Positions 5,968 through 14,400 of a stretch of DNA of 23,541 nt are shown here, one piece after another; positions within the stretch are counted from its first letter, which is position 1; the number at the start of each line of letters is the position of its first letter. The stretch lies in IMG/VR virus record IMGVR_UViG_3300046048_000003, positions 1-23,541 of that record. One strand, given 5' to 3'. Source of the stretch: a virus. The notes beneath the pieces were generated by a model, which was not told the DNA's origin, made no database searches, and was given only the letters and a program-made list of their open reading frames with translations. The position numbers and the translations under genes are program-made.

Positions 5968-6704
5968 ACGATTCACTTATTGAGACAAGTCAGTCTGACC
6001 TCCCACAGACTGATACTACGGAAGCCACTACGGTTGATCCCACTCCCTCCCAAGATGGTCGACCTGAGTGGCTTCCAGAGAAATACAGTTCGGCAGAAGA
6101 GTTGGCAAAAGCTTACAAAAATCTTGAGTCTAAGATCGGGCAGAAGGAAGAAGACCTTCGAAAGCAGATCACTGATGAGATTAGTGAGCAAGCATACGCT
6201 GATCGTCCCGCAACCTCTGGTGACTACAAGCTTCCTGAGTCTATTGACGAGGCAGAGGCTGTAGATAACGAGCTTATGAAGTGGTGGTCCGAGCATTCAT
6301 TCGAGAATGGATACGGTCAGGAAGACTTCGAGAAGGGCATCGAGATGTATATGAGTGCCGTTCAAGGTCAGCAACCAGACCTAACTGCTGAAGCAGCACG
6401 TCTTGGCGACAACGCTTCATTGCGTGTTGATGCTGCAAGTGCATTCGCCTCTAAGTTCTTTCCAGCAGAAGTAACTCCTGCAATTGAGCGAATGTGTGAA
6501 ACTGCTGAAGGCATCATGGCAATCGAGATTATCATGGAGAATATGAAAGACGGATCATTCTCTGGGGATGCTTCAATCTCAGGTCAAATTAATGAAGCGT
6601 CATTGCAAGAAATGATGCGCGATCCTCGGTATCACCACGTACAGCAACGCGACCCCAACTTTGTAAAGCAAGTAGAAGATGGGTTCAAAAAGCTTTATGG
6701 CTAA
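5964..6704 (+). CDS. Capsid assembly scaffolding protein
   Basis: A 246-residue acidic protein that should shape the procapsid and then leave, as T7 gp9 does. The N-terminal 30 residues are Asp/Thr/Ser-rich and look disordered. RPEWLPEKYSSAEELAKAYKNLESKIG (about residues 33-59) is the conserved opening of this family, followed by a coiled-coil stretch (QKEEDLRKQITDEISEQ). The C-terminus, LQEMMRDPRYHHVQQRDPNFVKQVEDGFKKLYG, matches the usual 'mmnDPRY...rDp.fv..V..gf..LY' end that contacts the coat protein. The gene lies between the portal and capsid genes, as expected, and overlaps its neighbours by a few bases on both sides. Confidence 0.85.
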   Translation: MNDSLIETSQSDLPQTDTTEATTVDPTPSQDGRPEWLPEKYSSAEELAKAYKNLESKIGQKEEDLRKQITDEISEQAYADRPATSGDYKLPESIDEAEAVDNELMKWWSEHSFENGYGQEDFEKGIEMYMSAVQGQQPDLTAEAARLGDNASLRVDAASAFASKFFPAEVTPAIERMCETAEGIMAIEIIMENMKDGSFSGDASISGQINEASLQEMMRDPRYHHVQQRDPNFVKQVEDGFKKLYG

Positions 6705-7194
6705 GCCGATCATTAAGTTTAACAACTTAGAACTTCACAAGTATAAGGGGAAGCACGTCTTTCCCTTATACCAGAACATGAGCGATCAAAACATTAGAGA
6801 GTTTGAAGTCCTATACGAAGAGGACATTCTAGAAACTTTGCTAGATTGTTTGGACGATGACCTCTGCCATGTCATTGAGTCTGATGGAAAGCCCATTGCT
6901 ATATGCGGTGTTTGCAATCAGGTACTCTGGACTATGTTTACTAAGGACATTCGAAAGCACTGGCGTTCTTTTGTTAAAGCATCGCCCAAGCTGATTGATT
7001 TCTACCACCACTTTTACGATCAATTGTATTGCAGTGTGTGGGATGAAAACGTCTTTATTCAGAATTGGTTAGTTCATCTTGGCTTTGAGCCTTATGAAAT
7101 TGAAGAAGGCAAACATCGCATAGTTAATTTTGTGCGTTGTATTCCACCTTGTGATAGTATTGATTCCAAAGAATCACGGCCCGTGATGCACTAA
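6697..7194 (+). CDS. GNAT-like protein of the T7 gp13 type
   Basis: A 165-residue protein starting at ATG 6697, eight bases inside the scaffold gene. The central part, DDDLCHVIESDGKPIAICGVC followed by VLWTMFTKDIRKHWRSFVKASPKLIDFY and WLVHLGFEPYE, follows the order seen in T7 gp13-like proteins. These have an acetyltransferase-like fold (DUF2833 family): a 'dG.pvai.Gv' strand, an 'lW.l.t..i..h...F.r.s' block and a final 'WL..lGF'. I see no clear acetyl-CoA pyrophosphate loop (Q/RxxGxG/A), so enzymatic activity is doubtful. In T7 this gene lies after the tail tube genes; here it lies between scaffold and capsid. Cysteine content is high (six or more). Element copy C lies inside its 3' end. Confidence 0.65.
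   Translation: MAKPIIKFNNLELHKYKGKHVFPLYQNMSDQNIREFEVLYEEDILETLLDCLDDDLCHVIESDGKPIAICGVCNQVLWTMFTKDIRKHWRSFVKASPKLIDFYHHFYDQLYCSVWDENVFIQNWLVHLGFEPYEIEEGKHRIVNFVRCIPPCDSIDSKESRPVMH
7129..7165 (+). promoter_or_regulatory. Shared promoter-like element, copy C, ahead of capsid gene
   Basis: TTTGTGCGTTGT at 7129-7140 lies within the last codons of the gp13-like gene, about 135 bases before the capsid start. Compared with the other copies, the final A is T. A -35-like TTGTAT (7137-7142) is present, but the best -10 candidates are poorly spaced (TAGTAT at 12, TTGATT at 17 bases). It may drive abundant capsid transcription. The coding constraint makes its conservation here more notable. Confidence 0.5.
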
Positions 7195-7219
7195 GAGGCC
7201 CGAAAGGATACCCTTGTCT

Positions 7220-7256
7220 GAAGTGAAGTAACGGACACCCGTCTACTTGAAACTTC
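7220..7256 (+). promoter_or_regulatory. Large stem-loop in the capsid gene leader
   Basis: GAAGT (7220-7224) pairs with ACTTC (7252-7256), AAGTA (7226-7230) with TACTT (7244-7248), and ACGG (7231-7234) with CCGT (7239-7242). The loop is ACAC, with small internal interruptions. The fourteen paired positions form one long hairpin that ends five bases before the AGGAAA ribosome site (7261-7266) of the major capsid gene. It could be a processing or stability element like the RNase III sites before T7 genes, or it could expose the ribosome site. Structure is inferred from complementarity. Confidence 0.6.
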
Positions 7257-7272
7257 ATATAGGAAAAATCCA

Positions 7273-8082
7273 ATGGCTAACACAATCGACCAAGCTTTTA
7301 TTAAACAGTTCGAAACTGAAGTTCACCTCGCGTATCAGCGCATGGGTTCTAAGTTGCGCAACACAGTCCGCTCTTCTAATGTTTCGGGTTCAGTCGCTCG
7401 TTTCCAGAAGATTGGCAAAGGTGCTGCTGTAACTAAGGTCCGTCAAGCTGACGTTGCTCCAATGGACTTGGCACACACCAACGTAGAGGCCACAATGGTT
7501 GACTACTTTGCTGCTGAGTACATCGACAAGCTCGACGAGTTGAAGATCAACATCAATGAGCGTCAGGCCGTAGCTACATCTGCTGCTGCTGCTCTGGGTC
7601 GCCAAACTGATGCGCTTATCATCGCCGCAATGGACGCTGGTGCAAACGCAACTCAGATTGGTGCGGTTGGTTCCGCAGTAAGTAAAGCTGACCTGCTGAC
7701 ACTTTTTGAAACTCTGGGAACTGCTGACGTTCCAGAAGACGGCCAGCGTTATATCGCTATGTCTCCTGCTGGTTTTGCTGACTTGTTTAACATCAACGAG
7801 TTTGCTTCTTCTGACTACGTTGGTCCTCAGAACCTGCCGTTTGCTGGCGGTATGACAATGAAAGAATTCTTGGGCTTCAAGATTTTCTCAACGTCTGCTG
7901 TAGCTGGCGGTAAGAACTTCGCTTACCATCAAACCGCTATGGGTATTGGCATCAACGCCGATGTCCAGACTGAGGTGAACTATGTTCCTCAGAAGGTTGC
8001 GCACTTGACCACATCTATGATGTCGATGGGCGCAATTGCGATTGACTCTGACGGTATCTACGAAGTCCTTGACAACAACTAA
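7273..8082 (+). CDS. Major capsid protein
   Basis: A 269-residue protein, MANTIDQAFIKQFETEVHLA and onward, that forms the icosahedral shell. The opening 'QAFI.QFE.EVH.AYQR.GSKLRNTVR' and the block RFQKIGKGAAVTKVRQADVAPMDLAHTNVEATMVDYFAAEYIDKLDELKIN match major capsid proteins of T7-like and related marine podoviruses, with the HK97-type fold expected. Positions downstream (ALIIAAMDAGAN, PEDGQRYIAMSPAGFADLF, LPFAGGMTMKEFLGFKIF) fit the same family. It is shorter than T7 gp10. The ribosome site AGGAAA (7261-7266) is strong, a hairpin precedes it and a terminator follows the stop at once. This is the arrangement expected for the most highly expressed late gene. Confidence 0.92.
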   Translation: MANTIDQAFIKQFETEVHLAYQRMGSKLRNTVRSSNVSGSVARFQKIGKGAAVTKVRQADVAPMDLAHTNVEATMVDYFAAEYIDKLDELKININERQAVATSAAAALGRQTDALIIAAMDAGANATQIGAVGSAVSKADLLTLFETLGTADVPEDGQRYIAMSPAGFADLFNINEFASSDYVGPQNLPFAGGMTMKEFLGFKIFSTSAVAGGKNFAYHQTAMGIGINADVQTEVNYVPQKVAHLTTSMMSMGAIAIDSDGIYEVLDNN

Positions 8083-8089
8083 AGGGGGT

Positions 8090-8107
8090 GGGGGGCTTCG
8101 GCCCCCC
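8090..8107 (+). terminator. Intrinsic-type terminator after capsid gene, UUCG loop
   Basis: GGGGGGC (8090-8096), loop TTCG (8097-8100) and GCCCCCC (8101-8107) form a perfect seven-pair stem closed by the very stable C(UUCG)G tetraloop. It begins eight bases after the capsid stop. Only a short AAACTTT follows, so termination may be partial. This is the same place as the T7 late terminator after gene 10, where read-through gives less mRNA for the tail genes. Confidence 0.85.
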
Positions 8108-8115
8108 AAACTTTC

Positions 8116-8700
8116 ATGCCAACAGTAGCAAACACAGATATTAAAGTATGTTCTCGCGCATCTATCCTTATGGGTGGACTGCCTATTTCTTCTTTTGCAG
8201 AAGGTACTGCTGAAGCTGATGTTTGCGAGGCTATGTATGAAGATGTCGCTCGATCCTCACTGACTAATACTCGGTGGGGTTTCGCAACCGATCAGGCTGT
8301 GATGAGTCGATTAGCTTCTGCGCCAGCAGGTCGATGGAGCGCTGCCTATCAGCTACCATCAAACACTTTAACCGTTAGCGCGGTTACTATTAACGGATCA
8401 CCAATTGAGTTTGATACTTATGGTGACAAGATTTACTGTGACGCCTCTGCCAATGAAGAGTTAATTGTTGATTACATCTTTAGGGCTGCTGAATCTACTT
8501 GGCCTTCGTACTTTACGGTCGCTGTAGAATACAGCATGGCTTCTATACTTGCTGTATCGGTTGCGCGCGATGCGTCTCTGTCACAGCTTCTAGAACAAAA
8601 GGCTGTGTTTATGATGACCCAAGCTCGGACCCGTGACTCCCAGCGTCAGACAACACAACGATTGAATACATCTAGGTTTATCGCTCAAAGGCGTAGCTAA
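8116..8700 (+). CDS. Tail tubular protein A (gatekeeper)
   Basis: A 194-residue protein of the T7 gp11 type, which binds under the portal as the gatekeeper ring. Family features are the opening TDIKVCSRASILMGGLPISSF (about residues 7-27), the 'CEAMYEDVARSSLTNTRWGFAT' block (about 36-57) and the 'RWSAAYQLPSNTL' block. GSPIEFDTYGDKIYCD and YIFRAAESTWPSYFTVAVEYSMAS also fit. The start at 8116 has no clear Shine-Dalgarno sequence: the bases before it are the 3' arm of the capsid terminator and AAACTTTC. Initiation may therefore be weak. Its stop TAA overlaps the next ATG by one base. Confidence 0.88.
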   Translation: MPTVANTDIKVCSRASILMGGLPISSFAEGTAEADVCEAMYEDVARSSLTNTRWGFATDQAVMSRLASAPAGRWSAAYQLPSNTLTVSAVTINGSPIEFDTYGDKIYCDASANEELIVDYIFRAAESTWPSYFTVAVEYSMASILAVSVARDASLSQLLEQKAVFMMTQARTRDSQRQTTQRLNTSRFIAQRRS

Positions 8701-10898
8701 TGCAGAAGATTAGAGTACCGCAAAACAGCTTTCAGTTTGGAGAGGTAAGTCCCTCACTAGAAATGAGAACTGATACTTCTATTTATTCTGCATCTGCTGC
8801 ATCTCTTGAGAACATGATTGTCATGTCCGAAGGCAGCGTGAAGAAAAGATATGGCGCAAAGTTTGTTTCTTCCCTCGGTGCAGTAGGCAGCAACACTGCG
8901 CTGTTTAACTTCGAGTTTTCAGACGATGAGCAGTACGTTGTTTCAGTTTCTAACGCAGCTATCCGTGTTTTCTATTTAGATCAGGTCAACGATACAATCG
9001 TTGATACGGGTACAATCACAGCAGACACAGATAGTAACGCCCTGCCATTCAACAATTTATATACAAACGAATATACTTTTGCGCAGTATGGGGATGTAAT
9101 GTTCATCTGCCATCCTTTGTTTATGCCAAGGATGTTGATTCGCACTGGCCTTACTTCGTTTGAAGTAACTACATATTCGTTTGATAAGTCGCTGGATAAT
9201 CACAGGACGTTTCAGCCTTATTATGATTTCCAACCACATGCTATGACGCTTGATCCGTCTGGTACTACTGGGTCGGTTACGCTTACCACAAGTGGCGACT
9301 ACTTTACTTCTGATCATGTAGGTACTGTCATTAAGTATGGCGACTCTGAGATCGAGGTCACGGCTTATACATCTGCAACGCAGGTTACTGGAACGGTTGT
9401 TGACGAACTACAGGTAAGACTTGCAATTATTAACCCACTTCGCACGGCAGAAGGTACTGCCACGGTAGAAGTAACTCAACTTTCCCATGGTTTTGGTGGC
9501 GGCGAAAGCATAGTTATTAGTGGCGCTGCTGCCACGGGAGGCATCAACACAGGCAACCTTAACGGAACACGGACTGTTGCTGGCATCATTGATGAGAACA
9601 CTTGGTATTATACTGCTGGCGGTAATGCTTCTTCATCTGAAGACGGCGGTGGGATAATAACTCTTACCACCCATGCGCCAACAGTTAATTGGTCTGAGCA
9701 ATCCTTTTCTGCTGTTCGAGGCTATCCCGCTGCGGTTGCGTTCCATGAGAACCGACTTTGCTTTGCGGGAACGCTTGCTCAACCTGACTCTATCTGGATG
9801 AGTAAGATTGGAAGCTTCTTTAACTTTGATGTTGGAAACGCAGAAGATAGTGATTCAATCGGCTTGGTTGCAGCGACTGGTCATGTGAATGAAATTCGAT
9901 ACATGATCTCGAATCGCGATCTTCAAATCTTTGGTGCATCTGGTGAGCTGTATATTCCAACCTATCTGAACCAAGCGATCACGCCTACCAATGCACAGAT
10001 TAGATTGCAGACGCCATTTGGTTCTGATTTTGTGCAGCCTGTATCAATTGATGGCGCAACTATCTTTGTGCAGAACGGTGGTCATTCTGTTCGTGAGTAT
10101 CTTTATACCGATACTGAGGATGCTTACTCTGCCACTGCTATCTCTACGATTGCATCACATCTGGTGAAGACACCCAACGAACCTAAGTTTATGACAGTTT
10201 CTCATGGCGCATTTGGCAGCGGCGAGTCTTACGCTTTCCTCTCGACGGCCAGCGGAAAGATTTCATTATTCAATTCTAACCGTGCTGAAAAGAAGGCAGC
10301 TTGGACTCAGCTAACAACTCCTATGGGAGAGTTTGCTACTGTCTGCGCTGTTCACGATAGAATTTTTGTAAACATTGTGGACGGGTCTAATGCTTACCTT
10401 TGTGAATTTGCTGCCGAGATTGGCTTGGATTCATACGTTACAGGCGTGGTTGCAAACAACTACTTAGATGTAAGCGCACGTTACGCCATTGGCGATACAG
10501 TTAATGTGCTGAGCAATGACGGCCTGACATATTACGGAAACTTCTCTGTGGTCAGCGGAACTGGTGGCGCAGCTAGCGTGTTACTTACTGGTTTTGTCGG
10601 CACGTTCCATGCTGGAAAGCCCTTCACTGCGCAGATAAAAAGCAATCCAGTAGACGCAGTGATTGGTAACGGCCCAGCTACAGGTGAAATCCGAGGCGTT
10701 AGCACTGTGGTTGTAGGTCTCGTTGATACTTACTCTGCTCAAGTGGGCACTAGAAACATTACGCTTCCCGTTACTGGCTTTACTGGGAAGAAGGAATACA
10801 GGTTGCTGGGTTACAGTCGTGATCCAGTCGTTACTATTTCTCAATCGAACCCTCTTCCAATGCAGGTTAACGGGTTCATATCAGAGGTGATTGTTTAA
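8700..10898 (+). CDS. Tail tubular protein B (nozzle) with inserted domain
   Basis: A 732-residue protein of the T7 gp12 type, which builds the tail nozzle. The opening IRVPQNSFQFGEVSPSLEMR with SLENMIVMSEGSVKKRYGAKF (about residues 4-55) is diagnostic. So are WSEQSFSAVRGYPAAVAFHENRLCFAG (331-357) and PDSIWMSKIGSFFNFDVG. Residues about 243-326 do not belong to that core. They hold a beta-rich unit with LSHGFGGGESIVISGAA, TGGINTGNLNGTRTV and NTWYYTAGG, a pattern seen as an add-on domain in other phage structural proteins. The gene is joined to its neighbours by TAATG overlaps at both ends, so tail tube and first ejection proteins are probably made in fixed ratio. Confidence 0.9.
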   Translation: MQKIRVPQNSFQFGEVSPSLEMRTDTSIYSASAASLENMIVMSEGSVKKRYGAKFVSSLGAVGSNTALFNFEFSDDEQYVVSVSNAAIRVFYLDQVNDTIVDTGTITADTDSNALPFNNLYTNEYTFAQYGDVMFICHPLFMPRMLIRTGLTSFEVTTYSFDKSLDNHRTFQPYYDFQPHAMTLDPSGTTGSVTLTTSGDYFTSDHVGTVIKYGDSEIEVTAYTSATQVTGTVVDELQVRLAIINPLRTAEGTATVEVTQLSHGFGGGESIVISGAAATGGINTGNLNGTRTVAGIIDENTWYYTAGGNASSSEDGGGIITLTTHAPTVNWSEQSFSAVRGYPAAVAFHENRLCFAGTLAQPDSIWMSKIGSFFNFDVGNAEDSDSIGLVAATGHVNEIRYMISNRDLQIFGASGELYIPTYLNQAITPTNAQIRLQTPFGSDFVQPVSIDGATIFVQNGGHSVREYLYTDTEDAYSATAISTIASHLVKTPNEPKFMTVSHGAFGSGESYAFLSTASGKISLFNSNRAEKKAAWTQLTTPMGEFATVCAVHDRIFVNIVDGSNAYLCEFAAEIGLDSYVTGVVANNYLDVSARYAIGDTVNVLSNDGLTYYGNFSVVSGTGGAASVLLTGFVGTFHAGKPFTAQIKSNPVDAVIGNGPATGEIRGVSTVVVGLVDTYSAQVGTRNITLPVTGFTGKKEYRLLGYSRDPVVTISQSNPLPMQVNGFISEVIV

Positions 10899-11488
10899 TG
10901 CTTCCATTTCTAATGTTAGCAAGCCAAGGCGTTAGTGCTGCTGGTTCTCTCATGGGCGGCATGGCGCAGAAAAGCGCTGCCGAACTAAACGCTTTTAACA
11001 TAAAGACAGAGAAGGAACTTGGGAAAGCTCAAGCCCTTCAGCGACACAATGATCGACTTGAGGTTTATCGCTCGAACCTTTCCTCGAACATTGCATCCTT
11101 TGCTGCTCAAGGCAGGGACGTAGCGGCTGATCGTTCAGTCGGTGCTTTCCTTGATCGTCAGCAAGAGATTGCAACAGATGATACTGCTACCTCTGACTTC
11201 ATGGCAATGATGGAGGGGTACAAGTTAGACAGCCAAGCCGCTGCTGTTCGGGCTGAAGGTAGAGCAGCGCTGACCGCTGGTATAATCAATGGGTTTACAA
11301 CGCTCGCTGGTGGATTGAACCAGTACATGCAAGTAAAGATGCCATCACCCTCACCAACCAGAATTACAGTAGGGGGGTCAAAACTTGCACCGCGTACTTC
11401 ATCAGGTGCCCCACCAGTAAGAGGCGGCACTCAACCTAGAGCTTCTTTGTTAAACTCTGCCTACGACTTTTTAAGCCCAAGGGGATAA
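10898..11488 (+). CDS. Internal virion protein B (T7 gp14-like)
   Basis: A 196-residue protein. The N-terminus MLPFLMLASQGVSAAGSLMG is hydrophobic and Gly/Ala-rich, as in gp14-type ejection proteins that insert in the outer membrane. It is followed by a long helical stretch (FNIKTEKELGKAQALQRHNDRLEVYRSNLSSNIASFAAQGRD, about residues 33-74) and 'SVGAFLDRQQE'. The last 45 residues are Pro/Ser/Gly/Arg-rich and probably flexible. The gene starts at the TAATG overlap with the nozzle gene and stands first of three ejection genes, in the T7 order. Function assigned from order and general pattern. Confidence 0.75.
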   Translation: MLPFLMLASQGVSAAGSLMGGMAQKSAAELNAFNIKTEKELGKAQALQRHNDRLEVYRSNLSSNIASFAAQGRDVAADRSVGAFLDRQQEIATDDTATSDFMAMMEGYKLDSQAAAVRAEGRAALTAGIINGFTTLAGGLNQYMQVKMPSPSPTRITVGGSKLAPRTSSGAPPVRGGTQPRASLLNSAYDFLSPRG

Positions 11489-11491
11489 GCC

Positions 11492-14400
11492 ATGCCTGTT
11501 ATTAGAGAGAAAAAGAATTTCAGCATTGGTCCTGTTGGTGTTACCCGCGCCTCAGAGGCTGGACGAATAACTGGTCAAGCGATTACTCAGTCCGCTAACC
11601 AGATGAGTGAAATATTCTTTGAGAGAGCAGCGAAGCAAGCTGAAGAGTTTGGCCTTAAAGAAGGCGCCTCTGTTGATCGAGAGCAAGTCATTGCAATCAA
11701 CCCCCAGACTGGTGAGCCAGAGGCTTACGAGCCGCCTCAGGGCTTGGGTAGTATTGGTGCGGATGCGTACCAGCGTGTAGTGATGACTCGCTTTCAGCGA
11801 AGCATTGAGGACGAGATTAGAAACAAAGCTTCAGAGCTTTCTCTTCGGTTTGAAGAAAACCCTAACGGCGTTGCTTTGTACACAGAAGCAATGTCTGATT
11901 ACATTTCTTCTATGACGGATGTCGCTCAAGATGAGTTCAGAGGATACATTGGTGACGTTGGCACTACCTACTTAAACGCAACCCGCACAAGCATGGCTGC
12001 TGCACAGGTTCGCCGTGAGCGCGCTGCCGCACGACGCGCTCAGACGGCTGCTATTAATGAGGGCCTTGAAAACTTGCATAACGCTTTTGCGCAAAATGGA
12101 ACGGCTGCGTTATCAAGTAATGAAGGTGAGCCAACTCTAGGGGATGTAATTAATGAAGGCGTTGCTGTCGCTATCAATGATGGCGCCGAGGCTCAACTTT
12201 TTAATCCTGAAGAAGCGGCAGGTTATACTGCTGATCAAAGTGTCGCTGCGATTACTGGCCTTGTTGCTTTCCATGCAAGGCAGGAAGGCGCTGATCCTGA
12301 GCAACTCGCCCTTATGAGAGCGGCAATTGGAATGGGAAGTCCTGCTGCTATTCCAGCAGAGTTCACTGGAGTTGCTGATCTTTATCGTAACATAGCCACT
12401 AATCGCGAAGCATTAGGCAAGATAGATACTTTTTCTAACAGAATTTTAACGGATTCGATTGGCTACAACACAATCTTGCAGTCGCAAGAAAGCGAAAGAA
12501 TTGCAACAGAAACAGCGCTTCTTATTGGCGATATGGGTCAAACACTTCCAGCTGAAGTTCAAGCTGCCGACGATTTTGCCTTTGAAACGGATAGCTCTTC
12601 CGCTGTGGCTAACCGAGCATTAATAAACTTTCGCGTGCAAAACGGAGTAATTCAAGGGCACACTGAGAACGGAGATGAACAACTTCGACAATTTGCGGTA
12701 GCAAGGCAAACTGCTCTTATTCAAGGGACTGCTAGAGGCTTATATGCTAGGGCCTTGGATGGTTTAACTACTGAGGAAACGCTTGAACTTCAAGAAGCAA
12801 TTGACTCACGCCGCTTTGCTAATGCTCCAACGCTTGCTTCGCGTTCAGTAATTAGGGCGCTAGACAATATACAGGCGGAGACAGGCATACCTGTTCTTGC
12901 AAATTTTGAAGCTGAAATTGATTCTCACAGAAGCGATTCTGCAAAAGCTGTTGAAATGCGTTTAGAAAGGGATGCTATCTCCAACGCTGGAGAGATTGAT
13001 TTTAATGCAATCAGATTTTCTGAAGACCCAGAGGCTGCATTTGAAGAAGTAGTAAGTAAAATTAATGGGATTGAAAACCTACCTATCGACAGGGCCAATG
13101 CCTTGCGGAGTGGCGCTTCCTATAACACGGCTAGAGGTCTTGTTAATAGTTTTTTCTCAGACCCTTCTCTTACAGAGAGTCAACTTGACCAAGCATCGTC
13201 TGTGATTCGCGGAGGCGTAGTACCAGAAGGTGTTTTCTCAGATCAACAAATTAGTTTGCTCCAAACAATTAATGAGTACAGCGAGGCTTCTGGCGACCCT
13301 ACTGGGATTAATTCAGATTTCGGGGCTTTTGTTGAAGACAGAAAAGGTTTGATTGCATCACGCGCTGCGGAAAATGAAATATTCCAATTAGAAAGTCAGA
13401 TTGTCAACGGTGGTGGCAATGGAAATCTTGCTGAACATCGTCAGATCGCAGATCAATTGGTATTAGAAGGTACTGGTATTCCGTCTATTCCACCTAGAGC
13501 TTATAGCAGTCCCCAGTTTTTGAATAGTGAAGAAGGTCAGTTGATTCTAAATCGCGCGGCTCAAATGAATGTTCTTCCTGAGTCTCTTTATACAGCCTTT
13601 ACCCAGTTTGGAAACGGTCAGTTCAATGGGGAAGATATAGGCGCATTTATGGATGTTATCAGAAACTTTAGCACTGTTAATAATCGTGGTCAGGTATTAG
13701 CCAGTCCAGCATTTAGAGCTTTGCCTTCAGATGTTCAGGTTGTTTTGACTTATTTCTCTGATGTTGCTCAGACTTTAGGTACTGAAAATCAAAACGATCT
13801 TATGCAAGCATATGTTCAGTATCGGGACTTTGAAGATAACGAGCGTACTAGAAATGCCTTAACTACAAAATTAGGCATGCCGTTAGAAGATTATGTTTAT
13901 ACTATTGGTGAAGGCCGATGGATTTCAAGTGGAGTGGGCGAAGCTCCTCTTTCCGTGGTTAACAATTTAACAGCAGAAGCTTTGCGCCTAAATGCCATTG
14001 GTTTAAATGAAGAAAAAATTAATGCCGCATTGGTGCAACAGCTAGATAGAACTTATGCTGATAGCGGTGGCGTTGTTATTAACGAGATGGGCGGCACTAG
14101 AAGTTTGCATGCTCTTGAAGTTACAGAAAATATCGAAGGATATGAAACTCTTTTCAAAGAACTTGCTATCGCTGAAGTGGCGCGAAGCAATCCATCTCTT
14201 ACAAACATAAAGCTTGGCAACACATTCGGAGATATGACAAATCCTTCCGCTCCGGGCGTTTTTGATACGAATGACATTTACTTAATGGCCCTGCCTCAAT
14301 CTGCTGGTAGCGATGTTAGTTACACGGTCCATTTAAGAACTGAAGGTGGGTTTAACGAAGAGCTTACTAGGACTTATAGTGAGTCTGATCCGAGGGAGCC

